Source: Flavobacterium sp. 20NA77.7 (lineage in GTDB: Bacteria > Bacteroidota > Bacteroidia > Flavobacteriales > Flavobacteriaceae). From it: a stretch of 64,000 bases of DNA. Both the position numbers and the translations under genes were made by a program. Below, piece after piece: positions 44,256-53,600 of the stretch. Position 1 is the first letter of the stretch; each line of letters begins with the position of its first letter. The notes under the pieces are model-generated. The model had not been told where the DNA came from and ran no database searches. It saw only the letters and a program-made list of their open reading frames with translations. The DNA lies in contig NZ_CP133721.1 of NCBI RefSeq assembly GCF_031326205.1, forward strand, positions 2,267,027-2,331,026. Direction: 5' to 3'.

Positions 44256-46529
44256 TTAGTTGTTCAAACTTGCTTTAAACAAGCGAAGTTCTTCCCAGGA
44301 GAACTGGTCGCCATATTTTTCTTTTATAACCCCAATTCCTTCGTTTTTATGTGTTTTAAAAACCGCTTGTAAGGCATTTATTTTTTCAACAGGCAACACA
44401 TCAAAAACCGTTAATGCTTCTAGTTGAATAAGTTTTGTGAAATGTGAATAAACCGTTGCTACGGTTAGTTTTCGTTTAGATGCAATTTCTTCTATTGCTA
44501 AATTTTGTTTCCATAAATCAAGAGTGATTTCTACAGTGGCCTTTTTTGGCTCTGTTGATTTCAGTTTTTTTGCTTTCGTTTTTTTGTGAAATGTTTCTGT
44601 ATGATCCTTTTCAATAAAACCGTCTATTTGCCTAAATTGTTCAGAAAGAGAAGCGATTTTATTTATTTTATAATATTTTATTTCATCTGAAAACATCGTC
44701 TTTTTATTAAATTCCAAGCCCTTATTTGTGTTTCTAACTAATAAAATTGCTTTTTTTAATTGTAAAAGTGTTTTCAACTGAATCTCTTCGAGTTCAATTA
44801 GTTCATCGTGAAACGTTTTGCTTTTTTTTAAATTACTTACTTCCGCTATTTTTAAAAGAATTTCGGTATATTGATTATCTAATGTTTTGAAAAAATACGC
44901 ATAAGCTGCCTCACATCTTTCGGTTAAAAAAGAAATATCAATGTTTTTTTGTTGGCAAATTTTTTGAATTTGATTGATAAATTTATTAGCGTTTTGTGCT
45001 AACTCAGCTATAATTGTTTCGTTTTTTTGCGCCCACGATTTGTATTTTAATTTGCTTGATGTAAGGGTTTCTTCGTTATAAGAAAATAAATGATTTCTCC
45101 ATTCTTGTGCCAGTTGTTTTAGATCAAAATTTTTAGACAATTCTGCCTTTAAAAAATAGTTGCTTTCTGTTTCTAAACTTTGTGCTAACTTCTTATCATC
45201 TGCTTTATTAGTAGCATATTGTAGTACATCTGTGTCAGATGAAATGCCGTTTAACTGTATAGGGGAGAGCAGAATTAAGCCGTTTAAAGAACGTAAACGA
45301 GACAGGGCAACGTAAGCTTGTCCTGGCGCAAATACACGTGAAACATCCAACGCAGCTCTGTCAAACGTTAAGCCTTGGCTTTTATGAACAGTTATTGCCC
45401 ATGCTAATTTTAAGGGATAATGAGTAAATGTACCTACAACAGTTTCTTCAATTTCTTTTGTGTTTGGATTTACTGAATATTTAATATTATCCCATGTATA
45501 TTGTTCCACTTCAATGGTTTTATTTTCTTCTTCAAAGCGAACGGATATTTCTTTTTGTCCTAATGCAACAACTACTCCCATTTTTCCATTAAAATAGTTT
45601 TTTTCAAAAGATGAATCGTTTTTAATAAACATCACTTGGGCTCCAATTTTTAAATTCAATTTTGGCTCTATAGGATACATTTTTTCTGGAAAGTCTTCTA
45701 CTATTTCGGCGGAAAAAGAAATTGTTTTTGTTTGTAAAGCATCTAAAGCCTCTTTATTAATTTCGTCTGCTTTTGCGTTGTGTGTTGTTACTACAATACA
45801 TCCCTTATTTTCTTTTACATTAAAATCTGGTTGGACATACTGATTGAGAATTGAGATATTTTCAGGCGTAATCGTGTTATGTCTAAGATTGTTTAATAAT
45901 TGAATAAATAGTTCATCATCTTGACGGTAAATTTTATCTAATTCAATATAAAGTGGCGGGTTTTGACGAATAACTTGAGAATGAAAAAAGAACATTCCTT
46001 GATAGTATTTATTTAATTCTACCCATTCCTCTTGTTTTATTACTGGTGGTAGCTGCAACAAATCGCCAATAAATAAGACTTGAACGCCTCCAAAAGCAAG
46101 GTTGTTTTTTCGCGCTTTTTGTAATATAAAATCAATTGCATCAAGCACATCGGGGCGCAACATAGAAACTTCATCAATAACCAATAATTCTAAATTAACA
46201 AGTACTTGTTTTTTAGACAAATTCATCTTGAAATGTTTGGTAATCGTGCTCTTTGATTCAAACTTGTATTGTGTAGAATTTATTTCTATATAATCTGGTA
46301 AAAAAGCAGCAAAAGGCAGTTGAAATAATGAATGAATAGTAACGCCTCCTGCATTTAATGCGGCAATTCCAGTGGGTGCAACGACGACGGTGTTTTTATG
46401 GGAGGTGGCAATTATTTCCTTGAGAAGAGTTGTCTTTCCTGTTCCAGCTTTACCTGTTAAAAATACAGATTTATGGGTTTGATTAATAAACTTTAGTACG
46501 TAGTTTGCTTCGGCAGATAATTGTTTCAT
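44256..46529 (-). CDS. Pif1/RecD2-like helicase with a C-terminal helix-turn-helix domain
   Basis: The 757-residue protein has a superfamily 1 helicase core: Walker A G-K-A-G-T-G-K-T-T near residue 30, V-V-V-A-P-T-G-I-A-A-L-N-A-G-G, D-E-V-S-M-L-R-P as motif II, and near 370-400 A-W-A-I-T-V-H-K-S-Q-G-L-T-F-D-R-A plus A-Y-V-A-L-S-R. The last ~100 residues (L-A-I-E-E-I-A-S-K-R-K-L-T-V-A-T-V-Y-S-H) look like the HTH_40 domain. It probably unwinds DNA in replication or repair. The ATG at 46529 was chosen because the longer frame to 46553 would begin inside a -7 promoter box. Confidence 0.9.
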   Translation of the reverse strand: MKQLSAEANYVLKFINQTHKSVFLTGKAGTGKTTLLKEIIATSHKNTVVVAPTGIAALNAGGVTIHSLFQLPFAAFLPDYIEINSTQYKFESKSTITKHFKMNLSKKQVLVNLELLVIDEVSMLRPDVLDAIDFILQKARKNNLAFGGVQVLFIGDLLQLPPVIKQEEWVELNKYYQGMFFFHSQVIRQNPPLYIELDKIYRQDDELFIQLLNNLRHNTITPENISILNQYVQPDFNVKENKGCIVVTTHNAKADEINKEALDALQTKTISFSAEIVEDFPEKMYPIEPKLNLKIGAQVMFIKNDSSFEKNYFNGKMGVVVALGQKEISVRFEEENKTIEVEQYTWDNIKYSVNPNTKEIEETVVGTFTHYPLKLAWAITVHKSQGLTFDRAALDVSRVFAPGQAYVALSRLRSLNGLILLSPIQLNGISSDTDVLQYATNKADDKKLAQSLETESNYFLKAELSKNFDLKQLAQEWRNHLFSYNEETLTSSKLKYKSWAQKNETIIAELAQNANKFINQIQKICQQKNIDISFLTERCEAAYAYFFKTLDNQYTEILLKIAEVSNLKKSKTFHDELIELEEIQLKTLLQLKKAILLVRNTNKGLEFNKKTMFSDEIKYYKINKIASLSEQFRQIDGFIEKDHTETFHKKTKAKKLKSTEPKKATVEITLDLWKQNLAIEEIASKRKLTVATVYSHFTKLIQLEALTVFDVLPVEKINALQAVFKTHKNEGIGVIKEKYGDQFSWEELRLFKASLNN

Positions 46530-46550
46530 ATGGCGTAAAATATAAAAAAA

Positions 46551-46558
46551 CAAATATA
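46551..46558 (-). promoter_or_regulatory. -7 promoter box for the Pif1-like gene
   Basis: On the minus strand TATATTTG lies about 21 bases before the ATG at 46529. Confidence 0.5.
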
Positions 46559-46562
46559 AAAC

Positions 46563-46597
46563 AATATAAAAAAAAATCCCGAATTACTTCGGGATTT
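46563..46597 (-). terminator. Terminator after the OmpH gene
   Basis: AAATCCCGAA and TTCGGGATTT form a perfect 10-bp stem with a 4-base loop. On the minus strand a T-run follows, so it ends the OmpH transcript. Confidence 0.88.
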
Positions 46598-46600
46598 AAC

Positions 46601-47149
46601 TTATTTTTTTTCAGCAGTTGCTTTATATTCTTCGTTTAATTTTTTAAGAATCTTTTCTGTTAAATTATAGCTTTCTTTTGCGTAAATAACATTAACGGAC
46701 ATCTCTGAAGTTGTAAAAATGTAATCATACCCTTCTTTTTTACCGTAATTCTCAATATATTTTTTAACTTCTTTAACTAAAGAATCTTTTAATTTTCCTG
46801 CTTCTCCGTCAATTTTGCCTAAAATTTGTTCTCTTTCAGCTAGTAACGCTTGTTGCCTTTGTTGTAATTCGCCATATTTTTGCTGCGCCCACGCTTCACC
46901 ATTTACTTGAGCTGCTCTTTGGAAATTAGCCATTTCTGCTTCTAATTGTTGAGCCTTTGCCTGAATGGGGCGACCCATTTCTTCAGATTTAACTTTAAAT
47001 TTTTCATTAGCATCTGTGAACTTATTATATTTTTCTAATAAGATAGATGTATCAATATAACCTGTTTTAAAATCTGCTTTTGATGTTGTTGTTTCTTGAC
47101 AAGAAATTAAAACTAAAGCGAATGCACAAAGTGATAAAATTTTTTTCAT
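46601..47149 (-). CDS. OmpH/Skp family outer membrane protein chaperone
   Basis: The 182-residue protein has a lipoprotein-like signal (A-L-V-L-I-S-C-Q, Cys17) and the Skp/OmpH layout: a short beta strand (G-Y-I-D-T-S-I-L-L-E-K-Y), a long charged coiled-coil arm at about 50-130 rich in Q, E, K and A, and a final beta part (Y-D-Y-I-F-T-T-S-E-M). Skp binds unfolded outer-membrane proteins in the periplasm. A lipid-anchored form differs from soluble E. coli Skp. Confidence 0.9.
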   Translation of the reverse strand: MKKILSLCAFALVLISCQETTTSKADFKTGYIDTSILLEKYNKFTDANEKFKVKSEEMGRPIQAKAQQLEAEMANFQRAAQVNGEAWAQQKYGELQQRQQALLAEREQILGKIDGEAGKLKDSLVKEVKKYIENYGKKEGYDYIFTTSEMSVNVIYAKESYNLTEKILKKLNEEYKATAEKK

Positions 47150-47358
47150 TAGTGTTTTTATTTAATTTTGGTAAAAGTAATTAGTTTCTACTAATTATTT
47201 AATTTTTTTATCCATAAATTATTTCTATGTAAAAAAAATAGAAATAAATTATTGTTATAAAAATTGACTTGTTTTAAAGCTTTTTAAAGCCTTTTGTTTT
47301 TTCTCTTATGGTTTTAGCTGTTTTTAATAAAAAAGATTGTTAAACATAAAACAAATAG

Positions 47359-48210
47359 CTATTTGTTGTTTTTTAACACATAAATATGGGAAGAAAACTC
47401 TTTTTTAAACAATCCGACACAGTTTGAGCGCAAACCAATAAAAATTGCCTTTATAAAATTAATTTTTCCTGTTTTATGTTTTTCGGATAACATGCTTACA
47501 TAAAAACTATCAAACCACATAGGTAATACACAAGTCAAATTCATGTCAACATCAGAGAACAATCTTTTTATGCTCTTTTTTGAAAAATGCCACAAATGTC
47601 TTGGTACATCATAAGCGGCCCAATGTCTCTTATAATAAATTGCGTCATATGATTTATAATTTGGAACCGCAACAATTAACGTGCCGCTAGGTTTTAATAA
47701 TTTTTTCAAATTTTTTATGTATTCTTCCAAATTAGGAACGTGTTCTAAAACGTGCCATAATGTTATTACATCAAAAGAATTTGCGCTAAGCGAAACTAAA
47801 TTATCTATAGTTGAAACGTTTTTAGAATTAGTAAGTTTTTTAGCCGATTCGTTGGGTTCATAGCCCGTTGCTTTCCATCCTTGATTTTGTGCTTCAACTA
47901 AAAAATCTCCTGTTCCACATCCCACATCTAATAATGCACCCTTATTTTTATGGTAAGAATTGATTAATTTTACTTTGTTTTTAATAGCTCTTTTTTTGAC
48001 AAAATGATATATTTTTTCAAAAAACGTTCTTTTTCCATCTGTATGCGAAATATAATCTTCGCTTTCATAATATTTAGGTAGTACGGATAAATCGGGGAAG
48101 GGGTGTGTTTTTAATAAATCATATTCTTTATTATATAATAACGCAAACGTTTCCTTTGAAACTGAATAATCTTTAACTATTAAAAACTTATTTTCTTCTT
48201 TAAAATTCAT
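47359..48210 (-). CDS. Class I SAM-dependent methyltransferase
   Basis: The 283-residue protein has the SAM-binding motif A-L-L-D-V-G-C-G-T-G-D-F near residue 90, the acidic loop Y-E-P-N, and I-T-L-W-H-V-L-E-H-V-P, with the later Y-D-V-P-R-H-L-W-H-F typical of UbiG-like or polysaccharide-related methyltransferases. The substrate is unknown. A 209-base AT-rich gap separates it from the OmpH gene; nothing was recognised there. Confidence 0.88.
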   Translation of the reverse strand: MNFKEENKFLIVKDYSVSKETFALLYNKEYDLLKTHPFPDLSVLPKYYESEDYISHTDGKRTFFEKIYHFVKKRAIKNKVKLINSYHKNKGALLDVGCGTGDFLVEAQNQGWKATGYEPNESAKKLTNSKNVSTIDNLVSLSANSFDVITLWHVLEHVPNLEEYIKNLKKLLKPSGTLIVAVPNYKSYDAIYYKRHWAAYDVPRHLWHFSKKSIKRLFSDVDMNLTCVLPMWFDSFYVSMLSEKHKTGKINFIKAIFIGLRSNCVGLFKKEFSSHIYVLKNNK

Positions 48211-48240
48211 TTAGTCTGTATTTATGGGCTTTAACAAGGT

Positions 48241-48256
48241 TGTTTCACGTGGAACT
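48241..48256. promoter_or_regulatory. parS-like ParB binding site 1
   Basis: TGTTTCACGTGGAACT matches the parS consensus TGTTTCACGTGAAACA at 14 of 16 positions. It lies in the short gap between mnmG and the methyltransferase gene. Confidence 0.7.
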
Positions 48257-48269
48257 AATCAATCTAAAT

Positions 48270-50147
48270 TTATCTACCCATGTGAATTAACAATACTGAA
48301 ATATCACTTGGCGACACACCACTAATTCTAGAGGCTTGCGCAATTGTAGTTGGTTTTATTTTATTTAATTTTTGACGCGCTTCAATTGAAATTGATTTTA
48401 TTTTGTCAAAATCGAAATTGCTTGGGATTATTACGTCTTCTAAACGATTTACTTTGTCTGCGTGGTTTTTCTCTTTTTCAATATAACCTGCATATTTTAC
48501 TTGAATTTCCGCTTGTTCTATTACTTCATTGTCTAAATCATTTTCAGAAATATACGCTTGCACTTTTTCGAATTTTACTATATCAGATAATTCTAATTGA
48601 GGTCTAGAAAACACTTTATACATTTTGTCTGGCTGTACCATTGGCGAAGATCCTTTTTCTATTAAAACCAGATTTGCTTCTTCTGGTTTAAGGCTAGTTT
48701 CTTTAAAAAAAGTAACAAACTTGTCGGAGGCTTCCTTTTTATATTCCATTCTTTTTAAGCGCGATTCATCTGCTAAACCAATTTCAAAACCTTTCGGGGT
48801 TAAGCGTAAATCGGCATTATCTTGTCTTAACAATGTTCTGTATTCTGCTCTTGAAGTAAACATTCTATAAGGTTCTTCTGTGCCTTTTGTAATTAAATCA
48901 TCAATTAAAACACCTATATAAGCCTCGTCTCTTTTAAGAATTAATGGTTCTTTTTCTTGTACTTGTAACGCCGCGTTAATTCCCGCCATTAAACCTTGCG
49001 AAGCAGCTTCTTCATATCCTGTTGTTCCGTTAATTTGTCCTGCAAAATAAAGGCCGTTTATTATTTTAGTTTCTAAGGTATGTTTTAATTGCGTAGGAGG
49101 GAAGTAGTCATATTCTATTGCATAGCCAGGTCTAAAAAATTTCACGTTTTCAAATCCTGCCACAGCACGTAATGCACTAAACTGAACTTCTTCAGGCAAA
49201 GACGTAGAAAATCCATTTACATAAAACTCAACCGTATTCCACCCTTCTGGCTCTACAAACAACTGGTGTCGCTCTTTGTCTGCAAATCGGTTTATTTTGT
49301 CTTCAATTGACGGACAATATCTAGGGCCAATACTTTTAATTCTTCCATTAAACATTGGGCTTCTGTCAAAACCCTCACGTAATAAATCGTGAACCCCTTG
49401 TGAAGTATACGTCATGTAACAAGAACGTTGAGATGTTAAGGCCTTTGTTTGGTCTGAATATGAAAATTTTGAAGGGTTAACATCGCCCGGTTGTTCTATC
49501 ATTTTAGAAAAATCTAATGATCTCCCATCTACTCGAGGCGGAGTACCTGTTTTCATTCTACCTGATTCAAAACCAAGTTTAACTAAATCTTCCGTAATAC
49601 CAAACGAAGCACTTTCGCCTGCTCTGCCGCCTCCAAATTGTTTTTCGCCAATATGAATTAAGCCATTTAAAAAGGTTCCATTAGTTAATATGACCGTTTT
49701 TCCCTTAACAACTACGCCTAATGATGTTTTAACGCCAATAATTTTATCGCCTTCTGTTAGAATGCCCGAAACCATTTCTTGATAAAAATCAAGATTTGGT
49801 GTTTGCTCCAACATCAATCTCCATTCTTCAGCAAAACGCATTCTGTCGCTTTGACATCTTGGAGACCACATGGCTGGGCCTTTCGATAAATTTAACATCT
49901 TAAATTGAATAGCGGTTTTGTCTGACACTATACCAGAATAACCACCAAGCGCATCAATTTCTCTTACTATTTGCCCTTTAGCAATACCTCCCATTGCGGG
50001 ATTACAAGACATTTGAGCAATGTTTTGTAAATTCATCGTGACTAAAAGCGTTGAACAGCCCATGTTAGCCGCGGCTGCCGCGGCCTCACAACCTGCGTGC
50101 CCTCCGCCAACAACTATTATATCATATGTGTCTTGAAATAAACTCAT
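48270..50147 (-). CDS. mnmG: tRNA uridine-5-carboxymethylaminomethyl(34) synthesis enzyme MnmG
   Basis: MnmG (GidA) works with MnmE to modify U34 in tRNA wobble positions, using FAD and a folate donor. The 625-residue protein starts with the FAD-binding motif D-I-I-V-V-G-G-G-H-A-G-C-E-A-A and has S-C-N-P-A-M-G-G-I-A-K-G and G-T-P-P-R-V-D family blocks. Two parS-like sites lie just upstream of its start codon and one just downstream of its stop codon. In many bacteria gidA lies near the replication origin. Confidence 0.97.
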   Translation of the reverse strand: MSLFQDTYDIIVVGGGHAGCEAAAAAANMGCSTLLVTMNLQNIAQMSCNPAMGGIAKGQIVREIDALGGYSGIVSDKTAIQFKMLNLSKGPAMWSPRCQSDRMRFAEEWRLMLEQTPNLDFYQEMVSGILTEGDKIIGVKTSLGVVVKGKTVILTNGTFLNGLIHIGEKQFGGGRAGESASFGITEDLVKLGFESGRMKTGTPPRVDGRSLDFSKMIEQPGDVNPSKFSYSDQTKALTSQRSCYMTYTSQGVHDLLREGFDRSPMFNGRIKSIGPRYCPSIEDKINRFADKERHQLFVEPEGWNTVEFYVNGFSTSLPEEVQFSALRAVAGFENVKFFRPGYAIEYDYFPPTQLKHTLETKIINGLYFAGQINGTTGYEEAASQGLMAGINAALQVQEKEPLILKRDEAYIGVLIDDLITKGTEEPYRMFTSRAEYRTLLRQDNADLRLTPKGFEIGLADESRLKRMEYKKEASDKFVTFFKETSLKPEEANLVLIEKGSSPMVQPDKMYKVFSRPQLELSDIVKFEKVQAYISENDLDNEVIEQAEIQVKYAGYIEKEKNHADKVNRLEDVIIPSNFDFDKIKSISIEARQKLNKIKPTTIAQASRISGVSPSDISVLLIHMGR

Positions 50148-50163
50148 TGTTCCACGTGAAACA
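50148..50163. promoter_or_regulatory. parS ParB binding site 2
   Basis: TGTTCCACGTGAAACA matches the TGTTTCACGTGAAACA consensus at 15 of 16 positions and fits the B. subtilis form TGTTNCACGTGAAACA fully. It touches the first base upstream of the mnmG start codon. Confidence 0.85.
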
Positions 50164-50183
50164 TTAAATTAATTATTTAATTA

Positions 50184-50219
50184 AAAATTTTATTGTTCCA
50201 CGTGGAACAATAAAATTTT
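50184..50219. promoter_or_regulatory. 36-bp perfect palindrome containing parS-like site 3
   Basis: The core TGTTCCACGTGGAACA (50194-50209) matches parS at 14 of 16 positions. It is extended by AAAATTTTAT on one side and its exact complement on the other, so all 36 bases are palindromic. Most of it (50190-50219) is also the coding end of ybeY. As RNA it could form an 18-bp hairpin ending the ybeY transcript. Confidence 0.8.
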
Positions 50220-50609
50220 CTCCTCTTCTTTGTTGCGCATTAAAAGCGCGTCCTCTTTTGTTTTGTCTTTGTATCCACAATAGTGTAATACACCGTGTGC
50301 TAAAACCCTTTTTAATTCTTCTTCAAAAGAAACATTAAAATCAAGTGCATTTTCTTTTACGCGCTCAACAGAAACAAATATATCGCCAGAAATCAACTTT
50401 CCTTCTGTATAATCAAAGCTTATAATATCTGTCAATGTATCGTGATTTAGATATTGCATGTTTATAGCGTGTAAATAATCGTCGTCACAAAAAATATAAT
50501 TTATTTCGCCAACCAAAAACCCTTCTGAACGAATAATAGTACAAACCCAATCGGTGTGTTTTTTTTCGTCTGTAAGTATAAAATCTGTCTCGTAATTAAA
50601 TGTAACCAT
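50190..50609 (-). CDS. ybeY: rRNA maturation endoribonuclease YbeY
   Basis: YbeY acts in 16S rRNA 3'-end processing and ribosome quality control. The 139-residue protein has D-I-I-S-F-D-Y in the middle and the metal motif R-V-L-A-H-G-V-L-H-Y-C-G-Y-K-D. The first two zinc ligands are His105 and His109. The third is Asp115 where E. coli has His. The last residues, L-F-H-V-E-Q, and the stop codon are written by the parS palindrome. It overlaps the DUF4175 gene by one base. Confidence 0.93.
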   Translation of the reverse strand: MVTFNYETDFILTDEKKHTDWVCTIIRSEGFLVGEINYIFCDDDYLHAINMQYLNHDTLTDIISFDYTEGKLISGDIFVSVERVKENALDFNVSFEEELKRVLAHGVLHYCGYKDKTKEDALLMRNKEEEKILLFHVEQ

Positions 50610-53600
50610 TATTTATTAAAATAAGATTGTACCCGCTGGTTAAAGTTTGGCTGCAAAGGTAAACTTTGTCTGTTTAATATTTCAACACTTTGTAAATAAT
50701 TTAATAAAGCAGGGGGAAGCGGTTTATTTGCGCCTAAATAATCTTTTGTGTTTGTGTTTGCTTCTCTTTTTGTGTCTTGCCCTTGCTGTTTTTGTGCATT
50801 CTCAAGCTTTAATAATTCGTGTGTTACTTGTAACGCTCTATTATAATTTTCTTGAGAGAAACCTTTATTTATTAATTGTTTTTCCAGCTCTTTCATTTTT
50901 TGAAGGGCACTCTGGCCGTTTCCGCTTAGGCCTTGTTTGTTTAATTCTTGTTCTAACGACTCTCTTAATTCTTGTTGTTGTTTTAAAATTTCTAAGAGTT
51001 TGCCCGCGTCTCCCTCAGCTCCTTCAGAACCATTTTGTCCGCCTTTACCTGTTGAGCCCTGTTGCTTTGGTTTGCCTTGTTGTCCAGATTTATTACCCTC
51101 TTGCTCACCTTTCATTTTTTCACCAAGACCTTTCTGCTTTTGAATAATATCTGACAATTGTTGTCCGCTACCACTTCCTTTTCCTGGTTTTGGTTTACCT
51201 CCGCCTGATGCGCTCATATTTGCATTATTCATGTCGCTTTGTACATTGCTTAAAAAATCGGCAAGTTTGTTTGCTGATGACAAAACAAATTGTTGGTGTG
51301 AAATACCTTTATACCTATTCGTTGTTGGTAGGTTTTCAATTGCTTTTTCTAAGTTGTAATGCACCTCTTCAATTTCTTTTAATACAATATCGGATAATTT
51401 TGGTTGACGCATTGCTAATGCAAACAAACTATCATCCACGTGTTTAAATTGTGTTTTCAATTCTTGTTGCTTTTTTAATAAGGAATTAATCGCTGTTTTA
51501 GAATTGGTTATCCCTTTAAACTTATTGAGTAATTTCTCTTGATCAAAAGAAAAAGTAAGCAAATTGTCTAAAATTTGTCTAAGCAATTTAGCATCTTCTT
51601 GATTTTCTTGCATCTCACTAGACGACATAGAGTCGGACATTTTTTGACTCATTTGTTTCATTTTGTTGGCAGCAGATTTTTGATTTTTATTGGCTGCTGA
51701 CGCTTGTTTTTTTGCTAAATTATCCTCTGCTTTTTGTTGATCCTGTTCCACGTCTTTTTGATCTCCTTTGTCGTTAGGAATATCCATTGGAGATTTTAAT
51801 TCTTTATTTTCTTTGTCTAACGCATCAAGCTCCTTTTTAATAGCATCAAAGTCTTTAGAAACTTTATTTTGTTCATCTAGAGATTCTTTTTCATCCTTTG
51901 CTAATTGCTCTTGTTTTTCGGCTAATTGCTCTAATTTATCTATAAGTTGATTTGCTTTTTGTTCCACATAGTAACGCTTAGTTAATTCAACTAATTGTTC
52001 CAATGATTTTTGTTGTGTTTTAGCTTGTTGTTTTAACTTATCGGCTTTATCAAACAATTCGTCTTTTTGTAGTTTCTTAGTTAACTCTTCTAATTCTTTT
52101 AAAAGTTTCTCGTTTTTTTGTGCTTCTTTTTCCGCTTTATCAAGCCTGTCTAACAACTCTTTTTTATCTGAATCTTTTTGTTCTGGTTTAAAATTTTCGA
52201 GATTTTCTTTCATTTTTTGAGAGAAATCCTTCATCATTTCTTGTTGTTGTTTTTGACGATTTAAAAAGTCTTCTATTTTCTTTTGGTCCTTGTAATCGAG
52301 ACTTTCTTTTTGTTTGTCTATTTTTTTTAGTTTTTCTAAATCATCGAGTTGTTTGTCTTGTTTATCTAACGCTTTTTGTAAACTAGAAATCGTATTTTGC
52401 TGTTCTTGTAATGCTTTTTGTTGTTTTTGAGCTTCTGTAAGTTCTTTGTGATTAAACACATCAGATTTTGTAGCTTTTTTACCATTAACCACATCATTAT
52501 CAAATACTTCGAAATAATATTCATATGTTTTTCCTGCATCAAGTGCAATACCGTCTGGAAAAGCATACACGAATTGATCAACAAGTTTGTTTTTTATTGG
52601 TAAATTTTTTCTAAACAACTTTTTTGGATTTTGCGCATCATAAAAAACAACTTGTAAGGCACTCATGCCATAATCATCAGAAACTTGTCCAATTGCGACC
52701 TGCTGTTTTAAACGCAAACTATCAGGGGCAATAGAGGTTGAAATAGTGGGGTATTGATCATTAATGGTTGTAATTTTATAATTCAATTGTTCAAAATTTG
52801 GCAATTGTTTATTTGAAATACTAATTTGATAATCTGTATTGTGTGTAATGTATGAACTGTGAATAAACTGTGTTGCTTGTTTTGTAAAAAGTGTATTGGT
52901 TTTACCTTCTTTATAATTAATTGTTTTAGTTGCTACTGCCTCTATTATCCATGTTACTTTAGTTCCTTGTGGAACAACCGCATTACCTGTGCCTTGAATA
53001 ATTTCACTTTTTTTACCTAAATAAGATGGATAATCCAATTTAAGGTTGAAAACAGAAATTGTAGGCACATTTACCATTTTTAACTCATAATCTTTTGACG
53101 TAATTCCATTTGCTTCAAAATGAAAACGAATAGATTGTTGTACGTTTGTAAAGGAATAAGCAAACAGCCCTTGTGCTCTATTTTCTAGAAAATAAGACTC
53201 ATTGCCAATAACTATAGAAACATTTTCGGGTACAATTTTACCTGTTGTTTTTACCTGGAGTTGAAAATTTTTATTTTGCTCTACAAGTAGAGAATTGGTT
53301 ACAATTTCAAATTGAAAAGGGGCGGGTTTAGCAAAATTCTCATTATATGATACAATACGGGAAAAACTTGTAGCCACTAAATCAGCATTTCCAGAAACAT
53401 AAAAAAGTAAAAATATAACCAAAGGAACAACAGCAAAGGGAATATATTTTTTGTTTTTAGAAAAATTTACTGCTTTAGAAAACGGTATAGGCTTTAATGC
53501 CGCTGCTTTTTGATCAATAGACGCTAATACTAATTCTGAAGGTTGCTGTTGTGATGATAGTTGTAAAAAATTCAATAATTTATCTTGTACATCTGTAAAA

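Noticed and set aside
45338..45353. CACGTGAAACA sequence in the Pif1-like gene
   Set aside because: Only one half of the parS consensus is matched; a chance coding occurrence is likely.
48211..50220. Replication origin inside the parS cluster
   Set aside because: No DnaA-box cluster, AT-rich unwinding repeat or dnaA gene was seen here; only proximity to the origin is suggested.
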